A DNA stretch of 64,000 nucleotides from Competibacter_A sp037045535 (GTDB taxonomy: Bacteria; Pseudomonadota; Gammaproteobacteria; Competibacterales; Competibacteraceae): the NCBI GenBank assembly GCA_037045535.1, contig JBAOHI010000062.1, forward strand, positions 124,001 to 188,000, in the 5' to 3' direction. Shown here piece after piece: positions 25,873 to 35,476 of this stretch. The position numbers and the translations under genes are program-made. The notes beneath the pieces were generated by a model. It made no database searches. It was not told the DNA's origin and saw only the letters and a list, made by a program, of their open reading frames with translations. Position 1 is the stretch's first letter, and each line of letters starts with the position of its first letter.

Positions 25873-27767
25873 GGCACATCTCCCTCAGTGAAGACGAAGC
25901 GGTCGTGGACCGGCACAGCGTGGGACGCCGGAGTCGCTGCCGTGGTCTCTGGGATCGCGAAGGAGATCGCGCCCTGCTCCGCTCCGCTGGCCTTGGCGCG
26001 AAACCCGGCGAACAGCTCGCGTCCCAAGCCGTGTTGGTTGGCGCTCAAATCGACTGGCTCCGGCCGGCGCGCGGCCCACTCCGCCGCCGGGACCTTCGCT
26101 TCGAGAACGCCGCGCTCGCCGTCGAGCAAGACGACATCCCCATCCCGTACCTTAGCCAGCGGCCCACCGGCGAGGCATTCTGGTGTGACGTGGATGGCTG
26201 CTGGCACCTTGCCGGACGCCCCCGACATACGCCCATCGGTGACCAGCGCCACTTTGAATCCCGCGTCCTGCAACACACCGAGTGGTGGTGTCAGCTTGTG
26301 CAATTCCGGCATCCCGTTGGCGCGCGGTCCCTGATAGCGCAGCACGGCAACGAAATCGCGCTGCAGTTCGCCCCGGTCGAACGCGGCCATCAGCGCGTCC
26401 TGATCGTCGAACACCAGAGCGGGCGCTTCCACCACCCGATGTCCGGGTTTCACCGCCGAGGTCTTGATCACCGCCCGGCCGAGATTGCCGCGCAACAACT
26501 TCAATCCGCCGTCGGGAGCGAACGGCCGCGCGGCGGGGCGCAGCACGCTTTCATCACCGCTCTGGTACGGCGCCGGACGCCAAGCCAGCACGCCTTGATC
26601 CAGGTACGGTTCTTCGCGGTAACGGGCCAAACCCGCACCGGCGACGGTGAGTACGTCATCGTGCAACAAGCCAGCGTCGAGCAATTCGCCAATCAGAAAC
26701 CCCATGCCGCCGGCAGTGCGGAAATGATTCACGTCGGCCTTGCCGTTGGGATAGATCTGGGTAAGCAGCGGCACCATGGCCGATAAGTCGCTGAAGTCGT
26801 CCCAGTTGATCGAAATCCCGGCGGCGTGGGCGATGGCGACCAGATGGAGGGTGTGATTGGTCGAGCCGCCGGTGGCCAGCAGGCCGACGATCCCATTGAC
26901 CACTGCCCGCTCGTCGACGATTCGCCCGACCGGCAGGTATTCGTCGCCCAGCGCCGTAATCCGGGCCGCGCGCTGCGCCGCCGCTTGGGTCAGCGCGTCA
27001 CGCAAGGGGGTGTTGGGAGGGACAAAGGCGGCACCGGGCAGATGCAGGCCCATCACCTCCATCAACATTTGATTCGAATTGGCGGTGCCGTAGAAGGTGC
27101 AAGTCCCCGGTGCGTGATACGCCTTCGACTCCGCCTCCAGCAGCGCCTCGCGCCCAACTTTTTCTTCGGCGTAAAGCTGGCGGATTTTCGCCTTCTCGGC
27201 GTTGGGCAAGCCCGAGGGCATCGGACCACCGGGGACGAAGATCGCCGGCAGGTGGCCGAAGTGCAGGGCACCGATCAGCAGTCCCGGCACGATCTTGTCG
27301 CAGACGCCGAGGCACAGCACCGCGTCGAACGCGTTATGGGCTAGCGCTACGGCGGTTGCCATCGCGATCACGTCACGCGAGAACAACGACAATTCCATGC
27401 CCGGCTGGCCTTGGGTCACCCCGTCGCACATGGCCGGCACGCCGCCAGCGAACTGTGCCACCGCACCCACCTCACGCGCCGCCTGCTTGATCAGGGCGGG
27501 GAATCGCTCCAGCGGTTGATGGGCGGACAGCATATCGTTGTAGGACGAGACGATGGCGATGTTCGGCCAGCGCGCCTCGCGCAGGACCGCCTTGTCGTTT
27601 GAGTCGGAGGCGGCGAAGGTGTGTGCCAGATTGGTACACGACAGGCTCTTGCGGGCCGCGCCGTTAGCGCGGGCGCGCTCGATCCGCTCCAGGTAGGCGG
27701 AACGGGTCAGCGCGCTGCGCTGGCGGATGCGGTCGGTCACCGCCGCCACGGTGGGATGCAGGGTCAT
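25869..27767 (-). CDS. edd: Phosphogluconate dehydratase
   Basis: This 4Fe-4S dehydratase converts 6-phosphogluconate to KDPG. The 632-residue product shows the IlvD/Edd features: VSSYNDMLSAHQPLERFP, MCDGVTQGQPGMELSLFSRD, LCLGVCDKIVPGLLIGAL (cluster Cys) and VTDGRMSGASGKVPAAIHV. I chose ATG 27767 (MTLHPTVAAV) because AGGAGG lies 7 bases upstream; ATG 27773 is too close to it. Together with eda this gives a complete committed branch of the Entner-Doudoroff pathway. Confidence 0.96.
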   Translation of the reverse strand: MTLHPTVAAVTDRIRQRSALTRSAYLERIERARANGAARKSLSCTNLAHTFAASDSNDKAVLREARWPNIAIVSSYNDMLSAHQPLERFPALIKQAAREVGAVAQFAGGVPAMCDGVTQGQPGMELSLFSRDVIAMATAVALAHNAFDAVLCLGVCDKIVPGLLIGALHFGHLPAIFVPGGPMPSGLPNAEKAKIRQLYAEEKVGREALLEAESKAYHAPGTCTFYGTANSNQMLMEVMGLHLPGAAFVPPNTPLRDALTQAAAQRAARITALGDEYLPVGRIVDERAVVNGIVGLLATGGSTNHTLHLVAIAHAAGISINWDDFSDLSAMVPLLTQIYPNGKADVNHFRTAGGMGFLIGELLDAGLLHDDVLTVAGAGLARYREEPYLDQGVLAWRPAPYQSGDESVLRPAARPFAPDGGLKLLRGNLGRAVIKTSAVKPGHRVVEAPALVFDDQDALMAAFDRGELQRDFVAVLRYQGPRANGMPELHKLTPPLGVLQDAGFKVALVTDGRMSGASGKVPAAIHVTPECLAGGPLAKVRDGDVVLLDGERGVLEAKVPAAEWAARRPEPVDLSANQHGLGRELFAGFRAKASGAEQGAISFAIPETTAATPASHAVPVHDRFVFTEGDVP

Positions 27768-27769
27768 GA

Positions 27770-28082
27770 TCATACCTCCTGACTCATGGGGGGCGACGCG
27801 ACGCCTCCGGTCGGTTCAGTGACGGACAGTTCCCGCTGGAAGGCGGCGATGGCGCGATACTCCGGTTCCAGCTTGGTCGGGATGCCGAGATAGATCGGTA
27901 GCAGCCGACTTGTAGCCAGCCAAATAGGGATGAAACAGCAGTCCTTCGGCGCCGGGCGCGACCCGATCGGCGATGCGGGTGAGCACTTCGTAGAGATCAA
28001 TGGCCAGCCGCTTGGCCATCTCGCATGCGTTCGGAGTTCCCACACGAGCTTCCGCCAATCCTGATAAGTCGCTGTCTGCCAT
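27770..28082 (-). pseudogene. Possible FGGY-type carbohydrate kinase relic
   Basis: Directly upstream of edd, a frame from 28082 encodes LAIDLYEVLTRIADRV, then APGAEGLLFHPYLAG, which strongly resembles the actin-fold C-terminal domain of FGGY sugar kinases. Near 27915 the similarity appears to move to another frame (LGIPTKLEPEYRAIAAFQREL) that stops at 27770, inside the edd ribosome-binding site. The rest of a kinase is absent. If correct, a sugar kinase once preceded edd-eda; the assignment rests mainly on one motif. Confidence 0.4.
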
Positions 28083-28272
28083 TTAATGGCCCGAGCGAAT
28101 CCAGTACGTTCGCAAATCTCGTCATGCGCTCTTGACCGGGAGTTAGCAACGGTCCGTTTTTCCACGATAATCGTTTACAATCCCCACCGCAACCGAGGAT
28201 GTGACTAAGCCAATTTTTGGCTTAACACTTTATATTAAAAAATGAAATTTCCGACTATTGTCGAGGCGGCGC

Positions 28273-28713
28273 ATGGCGCGAATCAAGCTGGACCTGCCGG
28301 AGCATTTTCCCTTCAGCACCGAACTGCGGGTGCGAATCACCGATGTCAACTATGGCGGGCACATGGGCAACGACTCCCTGTTGGGTCTGTTGCACGAGGC
28401 GCGGGTTCGATTCCTAGAACATTGTGGGTTCAGTGAACTGAACATTTGCGGCCTCGGCCTGATCATGGCCGACAGCGTCATTGTCTACAAATCCGAGGCG
28501 TTTTCCGGCGAGAGACTGGAAATCGCGGTGACCGCGACCGATTTCAACCAATACGGCTGCGATTTTGTTTATCGGGTGACCGAGAAAGTGAGCGGCCGGG
28601 AGGTGGCGCGGGCCAAGACAGGCATCGTGTTTTTCGACTACGAGCAACGTGCGATCCAACACGTACCACCCACCTTCAGCAAACTGTTCACCACCGATGC
28701 CGTCCTCGCCTAA
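28273..28713 (+). CDS. Acyl-CoA thioesterase, hotdog fold (4HBT)
   Basis: A 146-residue YbgC/FcbC-like thioesterase. The active-site region reads RITDVNYGGHMGNDSLLGLL, with the general base position in a DVNYGGH context, followed by the central helix HEARVRFLEHCGF and a C-terminal strand ARAKTGIVFFDYE. Substrates are likely short acyl-CoAs, but the family is broad. I chose ATG 28273 (MARIKLDLPEH) with GAGGCGG upstream; an ATG at 28258 is possible. Its 3' end overlaps the start of the next gene by 17 bases. Confidence 0.87.
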   Translation: MARIKLDLPEHFPFSTELRVRITDVNYGGHMGNDSLLGLLHEARVRFLEHCGFSELNICGLGLIMADSVIVYKSEAFSGERLEIAVTATDFNQYGCDFVYRVTEKVSGREVARAKTGIVFFDYEQRAIQHVPPTFSKLFTTDAVLA

Positions 28714-30238
28714 ATTGTCGCTGTCGCCCGCCGCCCGGGGTTGGCTGCCGGTCCGTTTGCTACTGGTGGTCGGGGCAAGCATTGGCGTGGCCGTGCTGCT
28801 GGTATTGGTGTTGTACATCACTGATCTGGGTCTGTCGGTGTGGGAGCGCCTGCAACGAGCGCCGACTACCTTCTGGATCATCTATCTACTGATTCTCGGT
28901 GTGCTGGGCGCGGGCGGCGCTTACGGTGTCTGGCGGGTGTTAAACTGGGGTCGTCCTCCTGGCAGGCCTAGGATGGCTGTACCGGCGAAGCCGCCCGACG
29001 AGACGACTCTGCGCGAGCGGCTGGAGCAGAGCGAAAAATCTGGCGTCCAAGTCGATGCGATCCGCCGTGAGCTGGAAGAGTTGCAGCGGCGGCGGGCGGC
29101 GGGCGAGATCATTGTCTCGTTGTTTGGCGAGATCAGTGTTGGCAAGTCCTCGCTGATTCGCGCGCTGCTGCCGGGGACCGACGTTGCCGTCGATGTGCGT
29201 GGTGGCACCACCCGCGCGGTGACGTATTACACTTGGACCAGTCCGGCGGGTGACCGCTTGATCCTGGCCGATCTGCCCGGGCTAAACGAAGCGGATGGCT
29301 CGCTCGACCGGCAAGCTCGGGACGAGGCGCTGCGCGCCCATGTGGTTATCTATGTCTGCGAAGGCGATTTGACCCGCGATCAATACCAGGCGCTAGGAAC
29401 CCTGGTGGAGCTGGGCAGTCCGCTGATCGTGGCCCTGAACAAGGTCGACCGCTTCACCCAGCGCGAATTGGAATTGGTGCGCGGGCGGTTGGTCGAGCGG
29501 GTCGGCGAGGGGATTGAGGTGGCGCCAGTGCAGTGCGGCGGCATGGAGGAGGTGACCCGCATCTACCACGATGGTCGCGAGGAAACCACGCTGCGCGAGC
29601 GCAACCCACAAGTGGAAGATCTGCGCCGCGCCTTGCAGGGTTATCTCGACACCGACCCCCAAGTCCTGGATTCGTTGCGCGACACGGCAGTCTTTGTGCT
29701 GGCCCAGCAAAAGCTGGACGCGGCGGTCGCCCAGCACCGTCGAGAGAAAGCCGAGGCTATCGTGCAGGGCTATTCGCGCAAGGCGGTGTTCGGGGCGCTG
29801 GCAGCGGTCAGCCCGGGAACTGACATCCTTATTCAGGGTTATCTGGGCATCAACCTGCTCAAAGAGTTGTGCACGCTGTACGAAGTGCCCGTGCGGGAAA
29901 TGGACATGCAGCGATTTTTGGATCTGGCGGGTAACCAGATCAAGCGCAACCTCAATTTGTTGCTGGCCCTGGTTGGCAATATTTTTAAAGCGTTCCCCGG
30001 CATGGGCACAGTGGTGGGCGGCATGATGCACGCCGTGGTGTACGGTCTGATATTCGAAAGCTTGGGCAAAGCGGTGGCCCGCTCTCTGGAGAGCCGTGGG
30101 GAGCTGGTCAGCGGCCCCACCCTGCGGATGTTCGAGGATAACCTGAGTGAAGATTTGGAAGCGCGTGCGAAACGCTTGGCCCAACTGGTTTGGGCGCGAC
30201 AGCGAGATGGTGAAGGTGTCGGAGCCGCGACTGGTTAG
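28697..30238 (+). CDS. Membrane-anchored Era-like GTPase with DUF697-like C-terminus
   Basis: A 513-residue protein with two N-terminal membrane helices (LLLVVGASIGVAVLLVLVL; FWIIYLLILGVLGAGGAYGV), a coiled coil (LREELEELQRRR-type) and a GTPase domain: G1 GEISVGKSSL, G3 DLPGLNE, G4 NKVD. The C-terminal part (IVQGYSRKAVFGALAAVSPG, then DILIQGYLGINLLKELCTLY) is hydrophobic and resembles DUF697. I chose ATG 28697 because homology starts there; it lies inside the thioesterase 3' end. A second GTPase gene follows and overlaps. Confidence 0.85.
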   Translation: MPSSPKLSLSPAARGWLPVRLLLVVGASIGVAVLLVLVLYITDLGLSVWERLQRAPTTFWIIYLLILGVLGAGGAYGVWRVLNWGRPPGRPRMAVPAKPPDETTLRERLEQSEKSGVQVDAIRRELEELQRRRAAGEIIVSLFGEISVGKSSLIRALLPGTDVAVDVRGGTTRAVTYYTWTSPAGDRLILADLPGLNEADGSLDRQARDEALRAHVVIYVCEGDLTRDQYQALGTLVELGSPLIVALNKVDRFTQRELELVRGRLVERVGEGIEVAPVQCGGMEEVTRIYHDGREETTLRERNPQVEDLRRALQGYLDTDPQVLDSLRDTAVFVLAQQKLDAAVAQHRREKAEAIVQGYSRKAVFGALAAVSPGTDILIQGYLGINLLKELCTLYEVPVREMDMQRFLDLAGNQIKRNLNLLLALVGNIFKAFPGMGTVVGGMMHAVVYGLIFESLGKAVARSLESRGELVSGPTLRMFEDNLSEDLEARAKRLAQLVWARQRDGEGVGAATG

Positions 30239-31517
30239 CGGCGACGCGCATTTGGCCTTGGCTCGCGACAGTTTGCGCGAGCTGTTGGACGATAAGCGAG
30301 TACCGCCGCCGATCCGGGCGGCGCTGGCTGAGGATTACCAGCAGTTGCAGCAACTGCTGGAAAAAATCGAACACGGCCATATTCATATCGCTGTGTTCGG
30401 GCGGGTCAGTGTTGGTAAGTCAGCGGTATTAAACGCTTTACTGGGCGAGATCCGCTTCTCGACCAGTCCCCTGCACGGCGAGACCACGCGCGCCGATCGC
30501 GCCCGCTGGCAGGAGTACGCCACCGGCGGTGTATTCCTGATCGATACGCCCGGCATCAACGAAGTGGCTGGCGAGGAGCGGGAACGGTTGGCCCACGATG
30601 TGGCCAGCCGCTGCGATCTCGTACTATTCGTGGTGGACGGAGATATCACCGATACCGAACTCAGGGCGTTGCGCCAAGTGAAGAGCGCGGCGCAACGGTT
30701 GCTGCTGGTGCTGAACAAGATCGACCGCTACACTCAGGCCGACCGTCAACTGCTCCTGGAAACCCTGCGACAGCGTACCGAGGGACTGATTCACCCGTAC
30801 GATATTCTCACCGCCGCGGCGCAGCCGGCCGAACGCGTCGTCATCTTGGTGGATGCCGATGGCAACGAAACCGAAACCCATCGTCGGCCGGCGGCGGATG
30901 TGACGGCATTGCGCGAGCGGATCTGGGACATTCTCAAAGCCGAAGGCAAAACCATGGCGGCGTTGAACGCCGGATTGTTCGCCGGGCGTTTTTCCGATCG
31001 CCTGAGCCGCGAGATCGTCGCCGTTCGCCGCGATTTGGCTGAGAAAGTGGTCCGCAAGTACTGCTTGGCCAAGGGCGTGGCGGTGGCGCTAAATCCAATC
31101 CCGGTCGCCGACATCCTGGCGGCGGTCGCCACCGACGCGGCGATGATCATACATCTCAGCCGGGTGTATGGCTTGCCGATCAGTCGCGGCGAGGCCGGTT
31201 CGTTGCTCAAGACCATCTTTACCCAGCTGGTGTTTCTGATGGGTACGGTATGGACCATGAACCTGGTCGCAGCGGCGCTCAAGGGAATCAGTCTGGGGCT
31301 TTCGACGGTGGTGACTGCTGGAGCGCAAGGCGTGGTGGCCTGGTACGGCACCTACGTGGTCGGTAAGGCTGCCGAGCAATATTTCGCGCAAGGCAAATCC
31401 TGGGGGGAGGGAGGACCCAAACGAGTGGTACAGGACATTCTCGACAGCCTGGATCGGGAATCACTGCTGGTGCAGGCTCGGGAGGACATCCTCTCTCGGC
31501 TGAAACCGCTATTATAA
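30207..31517 (+). CDS. Era-like GTPase with DUF697-type C-terminus (second in tandem)
   Basis: A 436-residue paralogue-like partner of the preceding GTPase: G1 GRVSVGKSAV, G3 DTPGINE, G4 NKID, then a hydrophobic C-terminal domain with NPIPVADILAAVATDAAMII and LVFLMGTVWTMNLVAAALKG. It lacks the N-terminal membrane anchor. ATG 30207 gives a 32-base overlap with the upstream gene; GTG 30147 would extend the protein by 20 residues and the overlap to 92 bases. The overlap suggests co-translation and possibly a heteromeric GTPase pair at the inner membrane. No function is known. Confidence 0.85.
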   Translation: MVKVSEPRLVSGDAHLALARDSLRELLDDKRVPPPIRAALAEDYQQLQQLLEKIEHGHIHIAVFGRVSVGKSAVLNALLGEIRFSTSPLHGETTRADRARWQEYATGGVFLIDTPGINEVAGEERERLAHDVASRCDLVLFVVDGDITDTELRALRQVKSAAQRLLLVLNKIDRYTQADRQLLLETLRQRTEGLIHPYDILTAAAQPAERVVILVDADGNETETHRRPAADVTALRERIWDILKAEGKTMAALNAGLFAGRFSDRLSREIVAVRRDLAEKVVRKYCLAKGVAVALNPIPVADILAAVATDAAMIIHLSRVYGLPISRGEAGSLLKTIFTQLVFLMGTVWTMNLVAAALKGISLGLSTVVTAGAQGVVAWYGTYVVGKAAEQYFAQGKSWGEGGPKRVVQDILDSLDRESLLVQAREDILSRLKPLL

Positions 31518-31521
31518 GCTG

Positions 31522-31845
31522 ATGAGCTTTTCCTTTCTGATCGGTTTTTTGCTGCTGTCGGGCATTGGCCTGTGGTTTTGGCGGGACAGCCTTGGCGCCC
31601 GTGAGCAGGCCCGCGCTGCCAGTTCTCGCGCCTGCCGACAGAGCAACGTGCAGCTTTTGGACGATACCGTGGCGCTGGAGCGGCTTTGGCTGCGCCGTGA
31701 CCGCGACGGTCGGTTGAAGCTGGAGCGGCTGTATGTATTCGAATTCACCGACACCGGCTTGATCCGCCGAGTGGGTAGCGTGCTACTGGTCGGCTGGCGG
31801 GTGGAAGTGCTGCACATGGAAGGCGGTGATTTACTGGTGCCGTGA
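31522..31845 (+). CDS. DUF3301 family protein
   Basis: A 107-residue small protein with an N-terminal membrane helix (LIGFLLLSGIGLWFW), then ARAASSRACRQSNVQLLDDT and a beta-rich C-terminus ending RRVGSVLLVGWRVEVLHME, matching the gammaproteobacterial family DUF3301. It starts 4 bases after the GTPase stop, so it belongs to the same operon. Function unknown; an inner-membrane protein with a cytoplasmic or periplasmic tail. Confidence 0.85.
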   Translation: MSFSFLIGFLLLSGIGLWFWRDSLGAREQARAASSRACRQSNVQLLDDTVALERLWLRRDRDGRLKLERLYVFEFTDTGLIRRVGSVLLVGWRVEVLHMEGGDLLVP

Positions 31846-32008
31846 GGAATGGTTCTCGATCGGCCTCCTGGAGTTTTTTCGCGTCGCACGTTTGCTGACG
31901 GATGGTCAGCCACGTCGATAACGCGATCAGTAATGCCAACAATACAAAAATAAGCTGAAGATACGCTTCCGGCTTTTTATCACTTCCCACAATCCCGAGG
32001 TAGGCCCG

Positions 32009-33245
32009 ATGTTCAACTCAAACCATCGAGATAATCTTCTTGCCATAATCAATAGCTTGGTATTTTTAACCGGTATGTTGGGATACCTGATCATCATGTC
32101 GCCAGCAATGGCTGAACCTGGAGTTAACAATGGCACTATCCGCATCGGAAGCACTCAACCTCTGAAAAGCGATATCCAGTTTATTGCGGAAGGTATGAAA
32201 AACGGCATGGAGGCGGCATTGAAAAATCAGAAGGTGAAAGGGCAGTCCATCGAATTGGTGGTGCTTAACGATTTCTATGAGCCATCAACTACTGTCAAAG
32301 CGGCTAAAGAGTTGATTGAAGGCGGTATATTTCTGATGCTGGGGAGTACGGGGTCGTCAACCGCAAAGGCTGTTTTACCTGTGCTTGCTGAAAGTAAAGT
32401 ACCAGCGGTCGGCTTCTACAACGGAGCTGGATTCACGGAACCAGGGGATATCCTAAATTTTCGTGCGCCTTATTCCCATGAGGTAGAGACTATTGTTGAA
32501 GCCGTGTTGGCTGCGGGTGTTAAGCCGGCCGAGATTTGTGCTTACGTGCAGAATGATGCCTTTGGCATGGCGGGTTTGAAAGGCGTCAGGGTTGCATTGG
32601 AGAAGCAACCGGAAACGTCGGCACTGGTGGCAACCCTCGATCAGATCATAGCGATAGGGGGAGATAATCCGAAACGGAACAATATAGGGCCGGTTGGCGT
32701 TCACCAGCGTGAAACGCTTTCCGTCAATGAAGGTTATCTATCACTCAAGGCTTGGGAGAAAAAATCAGGCACGCCCTGCCGGTTCGTGGTTACAGTGCTT
32801 ACCGCTCAACCCGCAATCCAGTTCATAAGCTACGCCGCTGCGCTTAAAAGAGAGAAGTGGATATTCAGCATCGCATCGCCTGCCGCTGATCAAACCTTCA
32901 TTGATGGGTTCAACCAACAAAACGTAAAGAATAAGGTTATTGCGACGTCGGTAATACCTTTGGCGGATAGTGGATTACCCATCGTCAAGGAGGCCCAAAA
33001 AGCCCTCGGGCCCAATTTCAATCTTGTTTCATTGGAAGGCTATATGGTTGGCAAGATGTTCCTGACGATCGCGAATAATATCCAAGGCGAATTGACGCGG
33101 GCAAACTTTCTTGCGGCGGCGCGGGCTCATCCTTATGATCTTGGTGGGATGATGATCGATTATACTAAAGACAATCAAGGCTGCTGATTTTGTTCAGCTG
33201 ATGTCTCTTCAAGACGGCGAATTCAAGGCGGTACGGTGCCAGTGA
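32009..33245 (+). CDS. Branched-chain amino-acid type ABC substrate-binding protein (C-terminal frameshift)
   Basis: A periplasmic binding protein of the Peripla_BP_6 (LivJ/UrtA-like) class. An N-terminal signal region (LVFLTGMLGYLIIMSPAMA) precedes the mature part: TIRIGSTQPLKSDIQFIAEG, ELVVLNDFYEPSTTVKAAKE, LMLGSTGSSTAKAVLPVLAE. The frame stops at 33184 after DYTKDNQG, but one base later the expected ending ADFVQLMSLQDGEFKAV continues to a stop at 33245. So a single extra base near 33179-33184 truncates it by about 20 residues. No permease or ATPase genes adjoin, so it could be an orphan sensor or transport subunit. Ligand unknown. Confidence 0.82.
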
Positions 33246-33279
33246 GTTGAGCAAGCTGCTTCAATGACATTGGATGATT

Positions 33280-33319
33280 CAATGAGGTAAACCCCCGGCT
33301 CTGCCGGGGGACGTCATTG
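33280..33319. repeat. REP-like GC-rich palindrome
   Basis: An inner stem cccccggc/gccggggg with a 3-base loop is enclosed by an outer caatga/tcattg pair. It lies 35 bases after the binding-protein gene. There is no T run, so it is more like a REP element or transcript-end stabiliser than a classical terminator. Confidence 0.65.
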
Positions 33320-33539
33320 AGGGTTCGGTTGATGCCACTGACCAAAACAAGTTGCGCGTTCAAATGCCTAGATCAGTGTCAGTCATCGAGATAGGAGATA
33401 TCGAGCAGGCTGATGTGATCGTACAAGGGGCCGCATCGACATGAGCTAAAGATTGAGAGGATTAGCCGGCACAGACGTGGACGACGATATCTGACCAGGG
33501 TGACCATGGGGTCTTGAATAGAGCTGCATTTACCAGGTC

Positions 33540-34075
33540 GGATGGGGTCAGGTGGGGAGGGCATTGGCCGGCAGGCCCATCAATCGGCGACTTTATCAAC
33601 GCTGGTTGTTCAGTAGGCATAATTTAACGGACGGGAGCCAGCCGTGGTCAGCGAGTCCTTGCCGACCGGATCTGGGCCGGATGGGGAAACTATCGCACCG
33701 GATCGGTTTAATTCGGTGGCGGGACTGTCGAGCGCGCGCGTTGGCAAGGCTCTTGGAAGCGTCGATTGATGACCACCGATGATGGAGTGGTTGATGATCT
33801 GACGCGACCCATATCAAGGTCGCATCCGCACGCTGCGGGGGCGGTTGGCGGCAATCGAGCGACATGGCAGCGTACAGAACGCGCGGTTGCTCAACACCAA
33901 GGTACATGTGGCCGTGGATGCGACTGGTCTGCCAACGTCACGAGTGTCACTGTTACAACAGGTACCGCGTGGGCGTGATTGCGCAGAGGCTTTGCCGCTG
34001 ATCGAGGGATCTGGCAGAGCCGATGCGCTGATGAAGTCGGATAATGGCCTATGATACCAACGAAATTCTTGCTGT
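33540..34075 (+). pseudogene. IS5-family transposase relic, heavily decayed
   Basis: Pieces of an IS5-type (DDE_Tnp_1) transposase lie in all three plus frames: a RRLYQRW-like region near 33590, LIRWRDCRARALARLLEAS near 33710, DATHIKV near 33800, HPHAAGAVGGN near 33830, LNTKVHVAVDATGLP near 33900, CAEALPLIEG near 33990 and AYDTNEIL near 34055. Many indels and stops separate them, showing an old insertion. No ends were located. From 34076 to 34353 no further gene is recognised. Confidence 0.8.
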
Positions 34076-34353
34076 CACGCCGCTCAGCTTGACAAAACCG
34101 ACATAGGTCCCCGATCATGCCCGCTCCAACGTAAAAAACCAGCAAAGACCAACGCGATTACGATAGCCTATCTATACTCTGCCTTCGCTCATCTGGTTGA
34201 AAACGCCAATCCTGCGACCTCAAAGGCGGTCGGCGCCGGTGGTTGCCAGCACGCTACGCCAATGACGTGACCTGCTTCCTTCCTCGCCATTGTCCAAATC
34301 CGCTGCGCTTTCCTTTGATGCTCTCTGATCAAATCAAGTTGCACGTACACTAT

Positions 34354-34629
34354 TTAAGAGCCATCCGCCTCGTTCAGCAACGTCCGCATCACACCCACCA
34401 CCTTCGCCGTCGTCGCATCCGCCGGCGTTTCCCGCCCGACCATGTAGCTCATCAACAGCGGATCTTGCAATTCTAGCAATTCTGCGAAGGCTTGTTGTTC
34501 CTCCGCCGGGGCGGTCGGGTAATGCCGATCCAGATAAGCCAGCGTCAGTAGATCCAGCTCTTTCATGCCGCGCCGGCAGCGCCAACGCAATTTACCGATT
34601 TGTTCATCCACGATCCGCGTCTCCTGCAA
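34354..34629 (-). CDS. sdhE: FAD assembly factor SdhE
   Basis: SdhE (YgfY/Sdh5) promotes covalent attachment of FAD to SdhA. The 91-residue product shows the essential RGMKELD motif (RGxxE) near residue 20, followed by LAYLDRHYPTAPAEEQQAF and a C-terminal LLELQDPLLMSYMVGRE helix. It is the last gene of the sdh cluster, 58 bases after sdhB, with a hairpin in between. Confidence 0.92.
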   Translation of the reverse strand: MQETRIVDEQIGKLRWRCRRGMKELDLLTLAYLDRHYPTAPAEEQQAFAELLELQDPLLMSYMVGRETPADATTAKVVGVMRTLLNEADGS

Positions 34630-34633
34630 ACAA

Positions 34634-34662
34634 AACCCCTCGCCCGCAAGCGGGAGAGGGGT
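34634..34662. repeat. Intercistronic hairpin between sdhB and sdhE
   Basis: The arms aacccctcgcccg and cgggagaggggtt pair with one mismatch around a caag loop, a very stable 13-bp stem. A related half-copy (aacccctctcccc) appears at about 10048. It may set the relative level of sdhE against sdhB mRNA, or be a scattered REP-like repeat. Confidence 0.65.
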
Positions 34663-34687
34663 TGGGGCTGAGGGGGCAGGTAACGAC

Positions 34688-35464
34688 TTACCGCCGTTCC
34701 ACCATCATCTTCTTGATTTCCGCGATGGCTTTCGCGGGATTCAAGCTCTTTGGACAGGTCTTGGTGCAATTCATGATGGTATGGCAGCGATACAGTCGGA
34801 ACGGATCTTCCAGATTATCCAACCGTTCGCCGGTGAACTCGTCGCGGCTGTCCACGATCCAGCGATAGGCTTGCAGCAGGATCGAAGGACCGAGATAGCG
34901 TTCGCCGTTCCACCAATAGCTCGGGCAACTGGTGGAGCAGCAGGCGCACAGGATGCACTCATACAGCCCGTCCAGCTTGGCGCGGTCTTCCTTGGATTGC
35001 AAACGCTCGCGTTCTGGCGGCGGTGTGGTCGTTTGCAGCCACGGCTTGATCGAGGCGTACTGGGCGTAGAAATGGGTTAGGTCGGGGACTAGATCCTTGA
35101 CCACCGACATGTGCGGCAACGGGTAGATCTTGACTTCGCCCTTAACATCGTCGATGGCGTAGGTACACGCCAGGGTATTGATCCCATCAATGTTCATCGC
35201 GCAGGAACCACAGACACCCTCGCGGCAGGAGCGACGGAAGGTGAGAGTGGGATCCATCTCGTTCTTGATCTTGAGTAGCGCGTCCAACACCATCGGACCG
35301 CAGGCTGCCAGATCGACTTCGTAGGTGTCCATACGCGGGTTCTCGCCGCTGTCCGGGTCCCAACGATAGATTTGGAAGCGCTTGACGTTCTTGGCACCCG
35401 TGCCGGCATAGTAGGTTTTGCCCTTGCCGATGACGGAATTGGCCGGTAGTTTGAATTGAGCCAT
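34688..35464 (-). CDS. sdhB: Succinate dehydrogenase iron-sulfur subunit
   Basis: SdhB carries electrons from FAD in SdhA to ubiquinone through three Fe-S clusters. The 258-residue product has the 2Fe-2S loop SCREGVCGSCAMNIDG with its distal Cys in LACTYAID, the 4Fe-4S motif CILCACCSTSC and the 3Fe-4S/4Fe-4S motif CHTIMNCTKTCPKSLNP. All ligands are present. It follows sdhA by 12 bases. Confidence 0.97.
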   Translation of the reverse strand: MAQFKLPANSVIGKGKTYYAGTGAKNVKRFQIYRWDPDSGENPRMDTYEVDLAACGPMVLDALLKIKNEMDPTLTFRRSCREGVCGSCAMNIDGINTLACTYAIDDVKGEVKIYPLPHMSVVKDLVPDLTHFYAQYASIKPWLQTTTPPPERERLQSKEDRAKLDGLYECILCACCSTSCPSYWWNGERYLGPSILLQAYRWIVDSRDEFTGERLDNLEDPFRLYRCHTIMNCTKTCPKSLNPAKAIAEIKKMMVERR

Positions 35465-35476
35465 GGCATCGTCCCC

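Noticed and set aside
31745..31990. Minus-strand frame with one membrane helix (YLQLIFVLLALLIALSTWL)
   Set aside because: It overlaps the DUF3301 gene antisense by about 100 bases, starts with GTG without a ribosome-binding site and matches no family; a real small membrane protein is not excluded.
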